DNA of 64,000 nucleotides. Source: Anaerohabitans sp964387285. GTDB lineage: Bacteria; Zhuqueibacterota; Zhuqueibacteria; Residuimicrobiales; Residuimicrobiaceae. Within the stretch, counting starts at the first letter, position 1, and every line of letters begins with the position of its first letter. The stretch spans positions 1 to 64,000 of the forward strand of contig CAYLWO010000021.1 of assembly GCA_964387285.1 (NCBI GenBank), given 5' to 3'. Below the pieces are notes generated by a model. It did no database searches. It worked only from the letters and a program-made list of their open reading frames with translations, and had not been told where the DNA came from. This document shows positions 32,882 through 42,034 of the stretch, one piece after another. A program made the position numbers and the translations under genes.

Positions 32882-34336
32882 CTACGTACGTTTCAAATAT
32901 ACTGTCCAGTCGCCCACCTTTTTTTCAATATAATGGGAGCGCAGCCAGTCCTGTAAACGGTCCATAAAACGGCCTGGAGCATATTTATAGCCGATAATTC
33001 CCGGATCTGTTTTTTCGATTTCCCGCAGCCAGCCCTCAAAGCCGCCGAGAGTCGTCTTATCGATCAGATCATCAATGCCTTCGACAATATATAAAAAGCG
33101 GTGCGCATTGCGGCGATGCGTCAGCACCATCAGTTCCGGGGTACCAATGGACATGAGTGTTTGACCTGATGACAGCATCAATTCGATTTGCCGCGCCCAC
33201 TCTTTTTGCTTAAACAAATATCCACCGATCTCTTTGCGTTTTTGCCTGTAAAAGTAAGCGCTGTGCGCGAGAATGATGGCGCAAAGCGCCAGGCACAATA
33301 AAGTGTAAGTACGACAATGAGAAATTTTTTGCAAAGAAAAATGCAGAAAGGTGGCTATGCCCACAGCCAGATAAGGTAAAAAAATAAAAAAATCATCATA
33401 ACCCTGAAAATCGCGTAACGACCATAACACGGGTAAAGGAAACGTCAACAACAAACCGCTAAACGGATCTGTTTGCAACAACGCTTTTAGAGAGCCGCCG
33501 CTTTGGCGCCAGCGCCAAAAATAAAAAATTAAAATCACCACAAAACCGATCGCCATGGCGTACACCCAATGCGGAAAAGCCTCTAGCAGGGTATGCGCCA
33601 TGGTTTTCATATGCTGCAGCAAAGGCATGCCGCGATGCAGTTGTTGAAAATTGAACAGCACCGCTCCTTGCCAGAGTTCAGCAAAGGAATGCTTGGCAAT
33701 AAAATAAAACACGATGATCAGTGAAGGCACGATTCCACCGATCGTGACGTTGCGCAAGGCACGCCAACGATCGTTCTGCATCAGCGACAGTAGCAAGGCC
33801 GCCAAAGCAAAAATAACAGCCGGCTGCCAGGCCCAGGCAGCCATACTAGCAGTCAAGCCGGCCCAAAACCATCTATGACCGGCCATGAAATGGAGAGCAA
33901 GAACCTGAAACAGCACCATAGCGGTTTTCGCTTGTGGTCCAGAACCGGCGTGTCGGCAAAATCCCCAAAAGCAGATGAAAACCACAGCGGTTAAAATAGC
34001 CGGGACATGGGAACGAAACAGAACCAAGGCCCAGTAATAAAGTGCCACAACAGTCAGACAACTAAGCAGGAAAAAAAGCAGACGTACGCAGAAAATATCG
34101 TCAGCGCCCCATTGATTGGCCAACCAGACGGCACAACCGGCTAACATGGGTCCCAGCGGCGACTTGAAATCGAAAATACTCACATAAGGCGCAATTCCCT
34201 GGGCCATCTGTTGTCCACCATATAACCAGATAGCATCATCACGCGCCAGCTTGCCGTTAAAACCAAATTGGCCATACACTAACACAGCCAATAAAAAAAG
34301 GCTGATGGCCATTAATCCGGACTGGTGGATCTTCAT
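32882..34336 (-). CDS. GT39-like polytopic glycosyltransferase
   Basis: A 484-residue membrane protein with about eleven hydrophobic segments. The first periplasmic loop has the charged KLARDDAIWLYGGQ stretch, where GT39/ArnT-type enzymes carry their catalytic acidic pair. A soluble C-terminal domain follows (LMVLTHRRNAHRFLYIVEG). Such enzymes move a sugar from a polyprenyl-phosphate donor on the outer face of the inner membrane. The ATG at 34336 has CGAGAA upstream; an in-frame ATG nine codons earlier has no ribosome site. It lies in the cassette with the FAD oxidoreductase and CapK-like genes. Confidence 0.78.
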   Translation of the reverse strand: MKIHQSGLMAISLFLLAVLVYGQFGFNGKLARDDAIWLYGGQQMAQGIAPYVSIFDFKSPLGPMLAGCAVWLANQWGADDIFCVRLLFFLLSCLTVVALYYWALVLFRSHVPAILTAVVFICFWGFCRHAGSGPQAKTAMVLFQVLALHFMAGHRWFWAGLTASMAAWAWQPAVIFALAALLLSLMQNDRWRALRNVTIGGIVPSLIIVFYFIAKHSFAELWQGAVLFNFQQLHRGMPLLQHMKTMAHTLLEAFPHWVYAMAIGFVVILIFYFWRWRQSGGSLKALLQTDPFSGLLLTFPLPVLWSLRDFQGYDDFFIFLPYLAVGIATFLHFSLQKISHCRTYTLLCLALCAIILAHSAYFYRQKRKEIGGYLFKQKEWARQIELMLSSGQTLMSIGTPELMVLTHRRNAHRFLYIVEGIDDLIDKTTLGGFEGWLREIEKTDPGIIGYKYAPGRFMDRLQDWLRSHYIEKKVGDWTVYLKRT

Positions 34337-34388
34337 TGTATTCTCGTTTTGATGAATCGCCATACAACAGCAACAAGATTTCCATTAG

Positions 34389-34444
34389 GCATGTAGTATC
34401 GGTTTTAGCCGGAAATTTCTCCGCCTAAAGGCGGTACTATATGC
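34389..34444 (+). repeat. Dispersed 54-nt palindrome, complete copy A
   Basis: Ends GCATGTAGTA and TACTATATGC are near inverted repeats. Inside are two shorter hairpins, CGGTTTTAGCCGG and CCGCCTAAAGGCGG. It lies between the GT39 gene and the oxidoreductase gene and matches copy C at 44884-44937. Confidence 0.72.
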
Positions 34445-34447
34445 CAA

Positions 34448-35863
34448 TTAATCCTCCACTACATTTTCCGCAAACGCAAGCAAGTGGCACTGCCATTGGC
34501 CATCATCCCAGCGACCGTCATCGTTCAGACATTCGGCTGCACGCCAGGCCATTTCGATGGTATGGTGGGTGTTGTCATGCACGAACAATCCCTGACGTCC
34601 CAGACTAATCAGCTTGGGAATTTTTATCAAATAATCATTGATGACTTGCAGGTTTTCGCTAAAGTTCAGATCATAGACCGGATAGATAAACGGCACCCGT
34701 TTGGAAAAGCTGTGCAACACGCGACCAGTCACCGTCAGATCACATTTTGCCAGATCAGAAAGCACACGATCGGTCAATTCCTGTTCCGACATGCGCCAAA
34801 TATCATCACCAACGTTGCAGGGAATTTCGAAACAAAGACCAGTGCGATCTGCAGGCTCGACGCTGCAACGGTAATTAGCCGGTTCGGACATGCGCGAAAA
34901 AATGACCTCTTTTTCCGGAAAATAATGAGCATCGAACGGAGTAAAAGGTTTCTTCCCCAAAACCAGATAATGCAGCACCATGGCGCGGAAGGATAATTTT
35001 GCAGCAGCTGTTCTGACTCCCTCCGGAGCAGACGGCTGCAGCAGGTTTGTCATTGCGGTCAGGGGAATAGTAGAAAAAATAAAATCAGCCCGAATCGGTT
35101 CAGCATTATTAAAAATTATAAAGCCGGAATCCTGCTTTTCGATTTTTTCGATCCGGCAGTTGAGAACAATCCGTCCGCCCAATTCGGTTACCTGCTTTGC
35201 CAGCGCGTTGCTGATCTGTCCGAATCCTTGTCGCGGGTAATAAAATCTTCCGCTGCCGGGACGTTTAAAGCCCGGGACTTTGGACAGCACCTTGGCAATC
35301 ATTTTCCAAATGCTGTTGGCGGCCACGCGTCGTTGTGCTTGTACAGCAGCGATTTTTTCCGGCTCCAGACCCCACAACTTTACGGCATAAGGAAAATAAA
35401 AATAGTTGCAGATGGTTTTGCCCAGGCCATTTTTCAGCACGTCGGCAAAAGATTTTTGTTCAGGCCGTTTTGTAAAGGGCTTTAACAGCGAATCAGTTAA
35501 AAAGCCGAAGACAAAAGAGTATGGTAATTTAATTAGCAATTCGAAGGGTTTAAGAGGAAATTGCAAAAAGCGACCCAACAAACGAATGCGACCATAACGC
35601 GGCCGATCGAGTAAATCATCACCCAACAGAGTCTTCAATTCCTGCAGAATTTCAGGCTTAGTAGCAGGATGCAAACGATGGCTGCCGTAATCAAAGATCA
35701 AACCGTTTTCTGTAAAGCTGGTAGCCAGTCCACCTACCTGATCGTTTTTTTCCAGAACCACGACATCTGCCTGCAATGCCGGCCGTTGCGCCAATTTAAG
35801 GGCCAAAGCCAAACCGGCAGGTCCGGCGCCGAGAATGACGATTTTTTTCCTTTGGTTTGTCAT
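34448..35863 (-). CDS. FAD-dependent oxidoreductase (amine-oxidase / UGM-like)
   Basis: A 471-residue flavoprotein. The Rossmann motif is KIVILGAGPAGLALAL, with VVVLEKNDQVGGLATSF as the second ADP-contacting part. The conserved GSHRLHPATKPEI loop and the C-terminal FVHDNTHHTIEMAWRAAE flavin-binding segment follow. This is the protoporphyrinogen-oxidase/UDP-galactopyranose-mutase-like group common in polysaccharide loci, where members act on lipid- or nucleotide-linked sugars. The reaction cannot be chosen from sequence. ATG at 35863 begins 19 bases after the CapK-like gene; an in-frame ATG nine codons earlier overlaps that gene. Confidence 0.83.
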   Translation of the reverse strand: MTNQRKKIVILGAGPAGLALALKLAQRPALQADVVVLEKNDQVGGLATSFTENGLIFDYGSHRLHPATKPEILQELKTLLGDDLLDRPRYGRIRLLGRFLQFPLKPFELLIKLPYSFVFGFLTDSLLKPFTKRPEQKSFADVLKNGLGKTICNYFYFPYAVKLWGLEPEKIAAVQAQRRVAANSIWKMIAKVLSKVPGFKRPGSGRFYYPRQGFGQISNALAKQVTELGGRIVLNCRIEKIEKQDSGFIIFNNAEPIRADFIFSTIPLTAMTNLLQPSAPEGVRTAAAKLSFRAMVLHYLVLGKKPFTPFDAHYFPEKEVIFSRMSEPANYRCSVEPADRTGLCFEIPCNVGDDIWRMSEQELTDRVLSDLAKCDLTVTGRVLHSFSKRVPFIYPVYDLNFSENLQVINDYLIKIPKLISLGRQGLFVHDNTHHTIEMAWRAAECLNDDGRWDDGQWQCHLLAFAENVVED

Positions 35864-35882
35864 GTATGAAAAATCCCTGAAA

Positions 35883-37232
35883 TCAAACATGCGGCTTGCA
35901 CAAACAGACTACGAATTTGAATTTGCCCGGAGAGTCTTGGATGATATCATCCTGATAAAGAAAATTGAATTGTATTTCATTGTTCACTTTAGCCTGCAGC
36001 ATCTTTAAAAGCTCCTGACGTGCTTGCTCGTTGAACTCTGACGTCACTACCAACTGCACATCCACCGTTTCTAGATCCCTTTGGACAAGGCGTGCTTTTT
36101 GCAGACCCTTTTTATCAAAAAATGCAAAGGCTAAGCCGGAATATCTTTTGCCGCTGGCTGTATAAAGGCAATCATCTATACGACCGACGACACTCTGTAT
36201 AAGCGGTAAAGTTCGACCGCAAGCGCAAGTCTGTTCTCCGGCAGCAATGCCGCGATCCCGCGTATGGTAGCGCAGCAATGGTTGAGCATAATTATGCAGT
36301 CCCGTAGCGACGATCCAACCCTCCTGCCCCGCGGCAACCGGACGGCCGGCATCGTCCACTATTTCAGTAATGCCGTACTCGGGAAACATATGATAACCGC
36401 CCTGCAGACACTGAGCGAAAAAGGCATTATGTTCTTTAAGACCGTAATGGTCAAGGACCGGAGCAGACCAGACCCGCTCGATCTCTTTCTTCTGAAAATC
36501 ATACAAGGCTTCAGAAGTAGGTGTGACGACTTTAGGTCTCCAACCGGTCAGTCCATGTTCCTCTAAAAGTAACGCCAATTTTTGGATCGCCTGAGGATGA
36601 CCGCGCAATAGCTTGGGGCGATAGTGCAGGAGAATTTTATAATACTCTGCCAGAGTATCCTCGTTTATCAAATCGGAATTAAACTCCAATGCGTTGATTT
36701 TGCTGTTGCGGATAAAAATGACTTTTCCCTTACGCACCAGGTGACGATCATCATCAATAAAGAACCGGCTGCGCAAATCCAAGAACGACTGACCTATTCG
36801 AAAACCTGCCCAGCGCCAAAAGCGTTGCATGCTGCAGAGTTCCATAACATTGGAACCACGGTCCCAATAAACCGTAAGCGGCGTACCCGTGGTGCCGGAG
36901 GTACTGATGGCTTTGGGAGCATAATGGCTGGCGTTGCGTGCGACGAATAGTTCGGACTTGTTACGCAACGTGTCTTTGTCCAACAGCGGCAACCGTGCAA
37001 ACAATGCAAATACATTGCCGCTGTTGAGCGCCGAGGTTGTGATGCCCGTGTGTTTAAATAGCGACTCATAGTAAGGCACTTGCTCGCCGCAATGCTTCAA
37101 CAGGCATATCAAACGCTCTGCCTGATAGTTTCTAAACTGATCGGGCCGCCAATGCTCAGAACGCCGCATAAGCCGATAGGCAGAAAACAGATCAGAAATA
37201 TATAAAAAATCCGAGAATTTAAATTCGATCAT
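35883..37232 (-). CDS. CapK / phenylacetate-CoA-ligase-like adenylating enzyme
   Basis: A 449-residue member of the ANL superfamily. The adenylate-forming loop is STSGTTGTPLTVYWDRG. Other motifs are PTSEALYDFQKKEIERVW, LDHYGLKEHNAF and YHTRDRGI. A zinc-finger-like CACGR follows, as in PaaK-type enzymes. CapK relatives occur in capsule loci and probably activate an acid for attachment to a sugar. The start overlaps the stop of the DUF362 gene (ATGA), so the two are co-translated; longer in-frame starts lie inside that gene. Confidence 0.87.
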   Translation of the reverse strand: MIEFKFSDFLYISDLFSAYRLMRRSEHWRPDQFRNYQAERLICLLKHCGEQVPYYESLFKHTGITTSALNSGNVFALFARLPLLDKDTLRNKSELFVARNASHYAPKAISTSGTTGTPLTVYWDRGSNVMELCSMQRFWRWAGFRIGQSFLDLRSRFFIDDDRHLVRKGKVIFIRNSKINALEFNSDLINEDTLAEYYKILLHYRPKLLRGHPQAIQKLALLLEEHGLTGWRPKVVTPTSEALYDFQKKEIERVWSAPVLDHYGLKEHNAFFAQCLQGGYHMFPEYGITEIVDDAGRPVAAGQEGWIVATGLHNYAQPLLRYHTRDRGIAAGEQTCACGRTLPLIQSVVGRIDDCLYTASGKRYSGLAFAFFDKKGLQKARLVQRDLETVDVQLVVTSEFNEQARQELLKMLQAKVNNEIQFNFLYQDDIIQDSPGKFKFVVCLCKPHV

Positions 37233-38773
37233 TTTAATTGGTCCTGAAAATATATTTGCCATGCATAATGGGGTCGAAAATGGAGATGCGATGTCGAATC
37301 GATCTTCGGAGTCCATGCTTGGACATTGCTCTTCACCAGCAATGGCAAAGCAGCGTCGGTTAATGGATACTTGGTCAATTGGCGGCCGCGATGAATATCA
37401 CGAATCAACTCGGGTTTCAGCCCCATCACCCGGCAGGCTATCTCATCCACTGAAATAGGATCAAATCCAGCGAGCAATACACCCTCTTCTCGCGGCGTTG
37501 GCGACATGGGTCCGTCCTCATCGCCGGCAATAATGCCATCAATGACGCTGAAATAGGCCCGCTGCGGCGATTCGGCAATCTGGCCTTGCACGGTTCCATA
37601 TAACAGCAATTTATTGATGTCCAGGCCTGTTCGCCAGCAGGTATCGTTTCCCCACCAATTTCCGGTACGATAGCTATCTCCCTGCACTATCTGATAGAAT
37701 ATATCGACCGCATCCGCGCTTTTCCGCATGGGATTGGCAGAGAAAATTTTTCGCACTGCTAACAACATCGTCATAAACAGATGCACCGATTTTTCACCGA
37801 CTTGGCCCATACGACCCAAAAACAAATCAACTGCCCGCCTTACGCACCAGCGACGAATTTTTTTACTGACAGACGGCGTGTCCGGAAACTCGTCCCCCCC
37901 ATTTGCCGGTGAACCAACACGATAGTGCGGTATATAATTTTTATCGGTGTTGATGCCGATCATGTTTTTAACGTTGAGGGTAACGCCATTTTTTTTATGC
38001 GTTTTGAGTTTAGGTACGCTGATCACCAGGTCGGCCTCCAGTACGCGACGGGAGATCCGATATTGATGACGGGCTTTTTGAGCGCGATTATAATGGTGCC
38101 CGGCCGTGATGCGGCGATCATAATCGGACCCAAATACATTATGGAGAGAATCCCCCAATGCCGTCAGTTCACTGTCGGTGCACAGGTCCAGTTCAACCCC
38201 TTCACTAGCCCATTCGTTGCGTGATATACGTTCCACCACGACACCCTTATCGATACGGACTATCAGAGAACGAAGATCAGCGATCATCAGAGGAACGCCA
38301 CGTTCGCTCAAAATATTCAAAAGTTGGGTTAAACCGCAAAAATGGTCAAGTGCGTTAAAATCAGCATCAAAATTGGGCGCATCCATAACCCAGATGCGGC
38401 CTTGCGGACCCACCGCCTTGAATGCATAATCGATCAGTGGGCGAAATACGGAAGGATGGGTAATGATGCTGTAGAGATTCTCTCCGGCTACATGAAAATG
38501 GCGCACCCAATTGGGTTTGATCAGCACGGTCTTTCCCGGCTTTACAATATCTGCCAGAGGATTCCAGTCCGGCGTTCCATAATGCTCAATGTCCAGACCA
38601 CACAGTCGCAAAACTTCCCGAACCGCTGCATACACTTCATTTCCCGGTGAGATCATATCTCCGGCAAAGGGGTACTCGGGAAACTTTACGCCGGGATCAA
38701 AAGGACAAGTCTGGGGATATTTGAGCTGTGGATTGCGAAAAGCGGCCACAGTTCGCACCGAACGGTTCTTCAT
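37229..38773 (-). CDS. DUF362-domain protein
   Basis: A 514-residue cytoplasmic protein. The DUF362 core has KTVLIKPNWV near residue 80, THPSVFRPLIDYAFK, LVISVPKLKTHKKNGVTLNV with NMIGINTDKNYIPHY, and the terminal FSVIDGIIAGDEDGPMSPTP with GFDPISVDEIACRVMG. DUF362 proteins are often fused to ferredoxin domains; none is present here and no CxxC clusters are seen. The biochemical role of the family is not settled. It is coupled on both sides: it overlaps the upstream GT2 gene's end and the downstream CapK-like gene's start by four bases each. A shared pathway is therefore likely. Confidence 0.86.
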   Translation of the reverse strand: MKNRSVRTVAAFRNPQLKYPQTCPFDPGVKFPEYPFAGDMISPGNEVYAAVREVLRLCGLDIEHYGTPDWNPLADIVKPGKTVLIKPNWVRHFHVAGENLYSIITHPSVFRPLIDYAFKAVGPQGRIWVMDAPNFDADFNALDHFCGLTQLLNILSERGVPLMIADLRSLIVRIDKGVVVERISRNEWASEGVELDLCTDSELTALGDSLHNVFGSDYDRRITAGHHYNRAQKARHQYRISRRVLEADLVISVPKLKTHKKNGVTLNVKNMIGINTDKNYIPHYRVGSPANGGDEFPDTPSVSKKIRRWCVRRAVDLFLGRMGQVGEKSVHLFMTMLLAVRKIFSANPMRKSADAVDIFYQIVQGDSYRTGNWWGNDTCWRTGLDINKLLLYGTVQGQIAESPQRAYFSVIDGIIAGDEDGPMSPTPREEGVLLAGFDPISVDEIACRVMGLKPELIRDIHRGRQLTKYPLTDAALPLLVKSNVQAWTPKIDSTSHLHFRPHYAWQIYFQDQLK

Positions 38774-39729
38774 GATTTCGTCTTTTCTTTTTGACTTGCC
38801 AATTCTAACACCGCATGGGTGCGATATTCCAGCGGATTTTGCATAGCGATTTTGCGCGCCAGGCCATCGGACATCATGCCAATTAATAAAATCTGCAAAC
38901 CCGAGATCAGCAGAATCATGGCGGTGGTGGAGATGGTCGGCTGTGTGATTAAAAAAAGTCCGATGCGGCCGCCGGCCTTTTCAATCGCAAAGACGATATC
39001 CAAAACAAATTTCACGGCTCCGCTGAGAAAACAGAAAAAAGAGATCGGGATAAACACCTTGAGCGGGTTGAACAACATGGAAAGCCGCAGAATTAAAATC
39101 ATAAAGTTGAAAAAATCCCAGGGCACGATTTTGGATTTGCCCACGCGCTGGTGATATTCTATGGGCAGATATTTTACCACATAATTATCAGACAACAGCG
39201 CTACGGTCAAGGTGGTGGTAAAAGAGAACCGGTCCGAGACGACGCCGAAATATCGCATAACCAGGCTGCGACGAAAAGCGCGCATGCCGGAATTCATATC
39301 GGGAATTTTTTGTGACGTGATGTGCTGGGCCAAACGCCGCAGCAGCCATTTGGCCAATCTCTTGCTAAAAGGCATATTCTCCTTCGCGCGCATGCCTACC
39401 GCCATATCGGCGTCCTGCAATCCGTTAACGATGTCCGGAATGGATTCTGCCGGATAGGTGCCGTCAGCGTCCATAATGAGAATGCATTCATTGCGCGCGG
39501 CCAGAATGCCGGTTTTCAGGGAAGCGCCGTAACCGCGATTCACTTTATGCTGCAATACGCGCACGCCGTGAGACAGAGCCCGGTCGGCCGTGTCATCCCC
39601 GGAACCGTCGTCAATGACGATAATTTCATAGGCCTGATCCTGCATCACGCGGCGGATGTTGCGGATCACATCGGCGATGGAACCGGTTTCGTTAAAAGCG
39701 GGAATTAAAATGGAAATTGCTTCTTTCAT
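38770..39729 (-). CDS. GT2 glycosyltransferase, dolichol-phosphate-mannose-synthase type
   Basis: A 319-residue enzyme. The GT-A domain has ISILIPAFNETGSI, IVIDDGSGDDTAD and the DxD-type LIMDADGTYPAE. Two C-terminal membrane helices (about 228-250 and 265-290) anchor it. This class transfers a sugar from a nucleotide donor to polyprenyl phosphate on the cytoplasmic face, making the donor used by GT39-type enzymes. Two such enzymes lie in this locus (starting at 41094 and 34336), which fits. The stop overlaps the DUF362 start by four bases. Confidence 0.88.
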   Translation of the reverse strand: MKEAISILIPAFNETGSIADVIRNIRRVMQDQAYEIIVIDDGSGDDTADRALSHGVRVLQHKVNRGYGASLKTGILAARNECILIMDADGTYPAESIPDIVNGLQDADMAVGMRAKENMPFSKRLAKWLLRRLAQHITSQKIPDMNSGMRAFRRSLVMRYFGVVSDRFSFTTTLTVALLSDNYVVKYLPIEYHQRVGKSKIVPWDFFNFMILILRLSMLFNPLKVFIPISFFCFLSGAVKFVLDIVFAIEKAGGRIGLFLITQPTISTTAMILLISGLQILLIGMMSDGLARKIAMQNPLEYRTHAVLELASQKEKTKS

Positions 39730-39765
39730 GAAGGATCCGTTCTTTGCATTAATAGATACTCCGCT

Positions 39766-41094
39766 TCAGATGCCGGCTTGCATGCTCACAATGCGACTCG
39801 TCACCACCGCATAGACATCATAGGCCAGCAGCAACGAGGTTACCGTATGCACGACCGATAACATATTAACATGAAGACGGCCGATAGACCACATCCGGTT
39901 AGGCATCCGTTCCAGCAGCGTAAAAATTCCGTACATAAACGGCAGAAACAGGGCGAGCACATGACGCACCTGCGGTCCCAAATAATTCCACCAGGCCATC
40001 AGCACGCCATATCCGGCAAAAAGGCTGAAAGCAAACAGAATAAGGAAAAGATGTTTTTTTGCCAACGCCTGCGCCTGGCTGCGATTAAAACACAAGGCCA
40101 AGGTTGCGATCAAGAAATAGATGACCAGATATTTAAAAAAACCGAAAGAACTTTTGCACGTTCTCAACAAGGTCCGGGCGCCGCTGACCAATCGCACTCT
40201 GATATGATCGAGGCCGAATTTTTGTATATAGTTCTTTGCGCTGGGAATTTCATCCGCTTTCATCTGCGGCCAACCGAAGCGGTCGCCATGCGCTTTCGGT
40301 CCGGACCGCCACTCTTCCACATTGTCACACCAAAAATAAAAAGTGGAATTCACATTATAAAAATATTGGCCGTATATTTTTTTGCTATTGCGAATATAGG
40401 GAAAAACGACCAATGCAAAACAGAGGCCGACTGTCAGAATCTGTGCAAACCCGCGCCAGGCAAAAGCGGCACGACCGGACCTGCGGGCTGTATAAAAAAT
40501 TTTCAGGATGGCGATGACGAGGAATGCCAGCAACTCGGGCAACACCGAAGCTTTCGTCAAATGTCCCAAACCGAAAAGCACGCCGGCCAAAACCGCCGTT
40601 TTCCATTCCGGTCGGACCAACATACCCCAGAGCGTCAAGAACAGCGCAAAATTGATGAAATAAAAAAGGATCTCCGCCTGCACATAGCCCGCCTTGAACA
40701 CAAAGACGGTGAACGCGGTCATGATCCATAAATTAACGGCTGCAAACATCGACAGCCGCTTTTTTAGAAGAAAAAAGATCCACAACAACAGCGCCATGGA
40801 CAACAGAATATTAAAAAGTTTGGCTTTTTGAAAAAATTGTTCCTCGGTCCAGTGGGGCTGATAAACCAGCGACAACAGAAACGGATAGAGCGGCATCCGG
40901 TTGCGGTCGCCGTAATAGGCATAACCGGTATCATGCAACAACCGTCCGTACTGCAAATAGCCGTTTTGATCATAACCGGTCACATCCTTATTGACCTGCC
41001 GGCCATGCAAAGTGGCGGCGTAATAAAACAGCCAGAGGGCTATAAGCAGCCCTCCGGCTATCAGCAGATTTTGTTTTGTCAAAACACGAACCAT
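39766..41094 (-). CDS. Polytopic glycosyltransferase, GT39/ArnT-like
   Basis: A 442-residue membrane protein with ten or more hydrophobic segments. The first outer loop contains VTGYDQNGYLQYGRLL and YGDRNRMPLYPFLLSLVY, the acidic and basic pattern of GT39-like enzymes that use polyprenyl-phosphate sugars. The stretch GVLFGLGHLTKASVLPE is also typical. It adds a sugar on the periplasmic side. It is read between a methyltransferase and the GT2 gene that likely supplies its donor. It could alternatively belong to another GT-C family. Confidence 0.75.
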   Translation of the reverse strand: MVRVLTKQNLLIAGGLLIALWLFYYAATLHGRQVNKDVTGYDQNGYLQYGRLLHDTGYAYYGDRNRMPLYPFLLSLVYQPHWTEEQFFQKAKLFNILLSMALLLWIFFLLKKRLSMFAAVNLWIMTAFTVFVFKAGYVQAEILFYFINFALFLTLWGMLVRPEWKTAVLAGVLFGLGHLTKASVLPELLAFLVIAILKIFYTARRSGRAAFAWRGFAQILTVGLCFALVVFPYIRNSKKIYGQYFYNVNSTFYFWCDNVEEWRSGPKAHGDRFGWPQMKADEIPSAKNYIQKFGLDHIRVRLVSGARTLLRTCKSSFGFFKYLVIYFLIATLALCFNRSQAQALAKKHLFLILFAFSLFAGYGVLMAWWNYLGPQVRHVLALFLPFMYGIFTLLERMPNRMWSIGRLHVNMLSVVHTVTSLLLAYDVYAVVTSRIVSMQAGI

Positions 41095-41118
41095 GATCAG
41101 TCGATTTTGCTTAAATCA

Positions 41119-41910
41119 TCAGGCCGGTTTGTCGGCGCGGATGTTGATCTTCCAGCCAAACGGTTTGATCCAGGCCTCCGGCAAGGCGGAATAGACCGGA
41201 ACAAAAATGTTGTTGAACAGCCAGGCTTTAACGCCGGTGCGCCGGGTTTTGAAGGGGTAGTAATGTTGCACCTCGGCAGTCACGTTTTCAAACTGATTGA
41301 AAAAGGCCTTTACCTCTTTAACCGAATAGATGTTGTTAAAGGGCGGATCCGCATCGACAAACTCGATGTTCTCACGTCCATACTTGTGCAGGAAATTAAA
41401 CCACGACCAGCGGTTGTAAAAATGGAAGATCAGCGCCCGGCCGCCCGGCTTGAGTACGCGAAAAATTTCCGCGATAGCCGGACGGATATCTGCGGCTGTA
41501 CAATGGATCACGCCGCGTGCGTAAACCGCATCAAAGGCGGCGTCCGGGAAATCCAGATGCAACGCGGTGGTCACCTTGAATTCAGCTTTCAATCCTTTGT
41601 ATTGAAAAAACTTTTTTGCATACTCGATGGCATTGGGCGTCAAATCCGATGCGGTAACCAATACGCCGCGACTCGCCCATTCGGCAGAATCGCGGCCCAT
41701 GCCGCAGCCGATTTCCAACAGCTTTTTGCCCCTGAGGTTGACCGACTCTTCATCCATCATCTTGTAAATCCAGTGAAAGCGGCTGGCCACGGGATCAATA
41801 TGCTCGAAGAATTCAGGCGTGCCCTTGTCAATGGACATATCGGTTTGATACTGGAGGCCCAGGGTATGGGTGTTCCAATATTCTTTGCTTTCTTGTGCTG
41901 TACCTGACAT
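41119..41910 (-). CDS. SAM-dependent class I methyltransferase
   Basis: A 263-residue enzyme. The SAM-binding motif is KLLEIGCGMGRDSAEWASRG, with the acidic residue in VTASDLTPNAIEYA and later FDAVYARGVIHCTA and VLKPGGRALIFHF. A C-terminal hydrophobic stretch (KAWLFNNIFVPVYSALPEAW) resembles that of methyltransferases acting on polysaccharide or lipid-linked sugars. The start at 41910 follows AAGGATG; earlier in-frame ATGs at 41937 and 41958 are possible. Substrate unknown. Confidence 0.84.
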   Translation of the reverse strand: MSGTAQESKEYWNTHTLGLQYQTDMSIDKGTPEFFEHIDPVASRFHWIYKMMDEESVNLRGKKLLEIGCGMGRDSAEWASRGVLVTASDLTPNAIEYAKKFFQYKGLKAEFKVTTALHLDFPDAAFDAVYARGVIHCTAADIRPAIAEIFRVLKPGGRALIFHFYNRWSWFNFLHKYGRENIEFVDADPPFNNIYSVKEVKAFFNQFENVTAEVQHYYPFKTRRTGVKAWLFNNIFVPVYSALPEAWIKPFGWKINIRADKPA

Positions 41911-41994
41911 AAATGGTTCATCCTTTTTATGGTTCATAAATACCGAAACCGATTTCATATCTTTCCGGCTTCAGAAATAGTTTATTTCAACATG

Positions 41995-42026
41995 TAATGT
42001 ATGCAGTTCCGGCTTTAGCCGGAAAA
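41995..42026 (+). repeat. Dispersed palindrome, partial copy B
   Basis: Contains ATGCAGTTCCGGCTTTAGCC, the left half of the repeat family seen at 34389 and 44884. The right half is missing and the flippase gene's end follows. Confidence 0.55.
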
Positions 42027-42034
42027 CAAAGCGC

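Noticed and set aside
39871..40731. 286-residue plus-strand frame
   Set aside because: Antisense to the GT39-like membrane protein gene, rich in Gln/His/Arg as antisense frames of membrane genes are.
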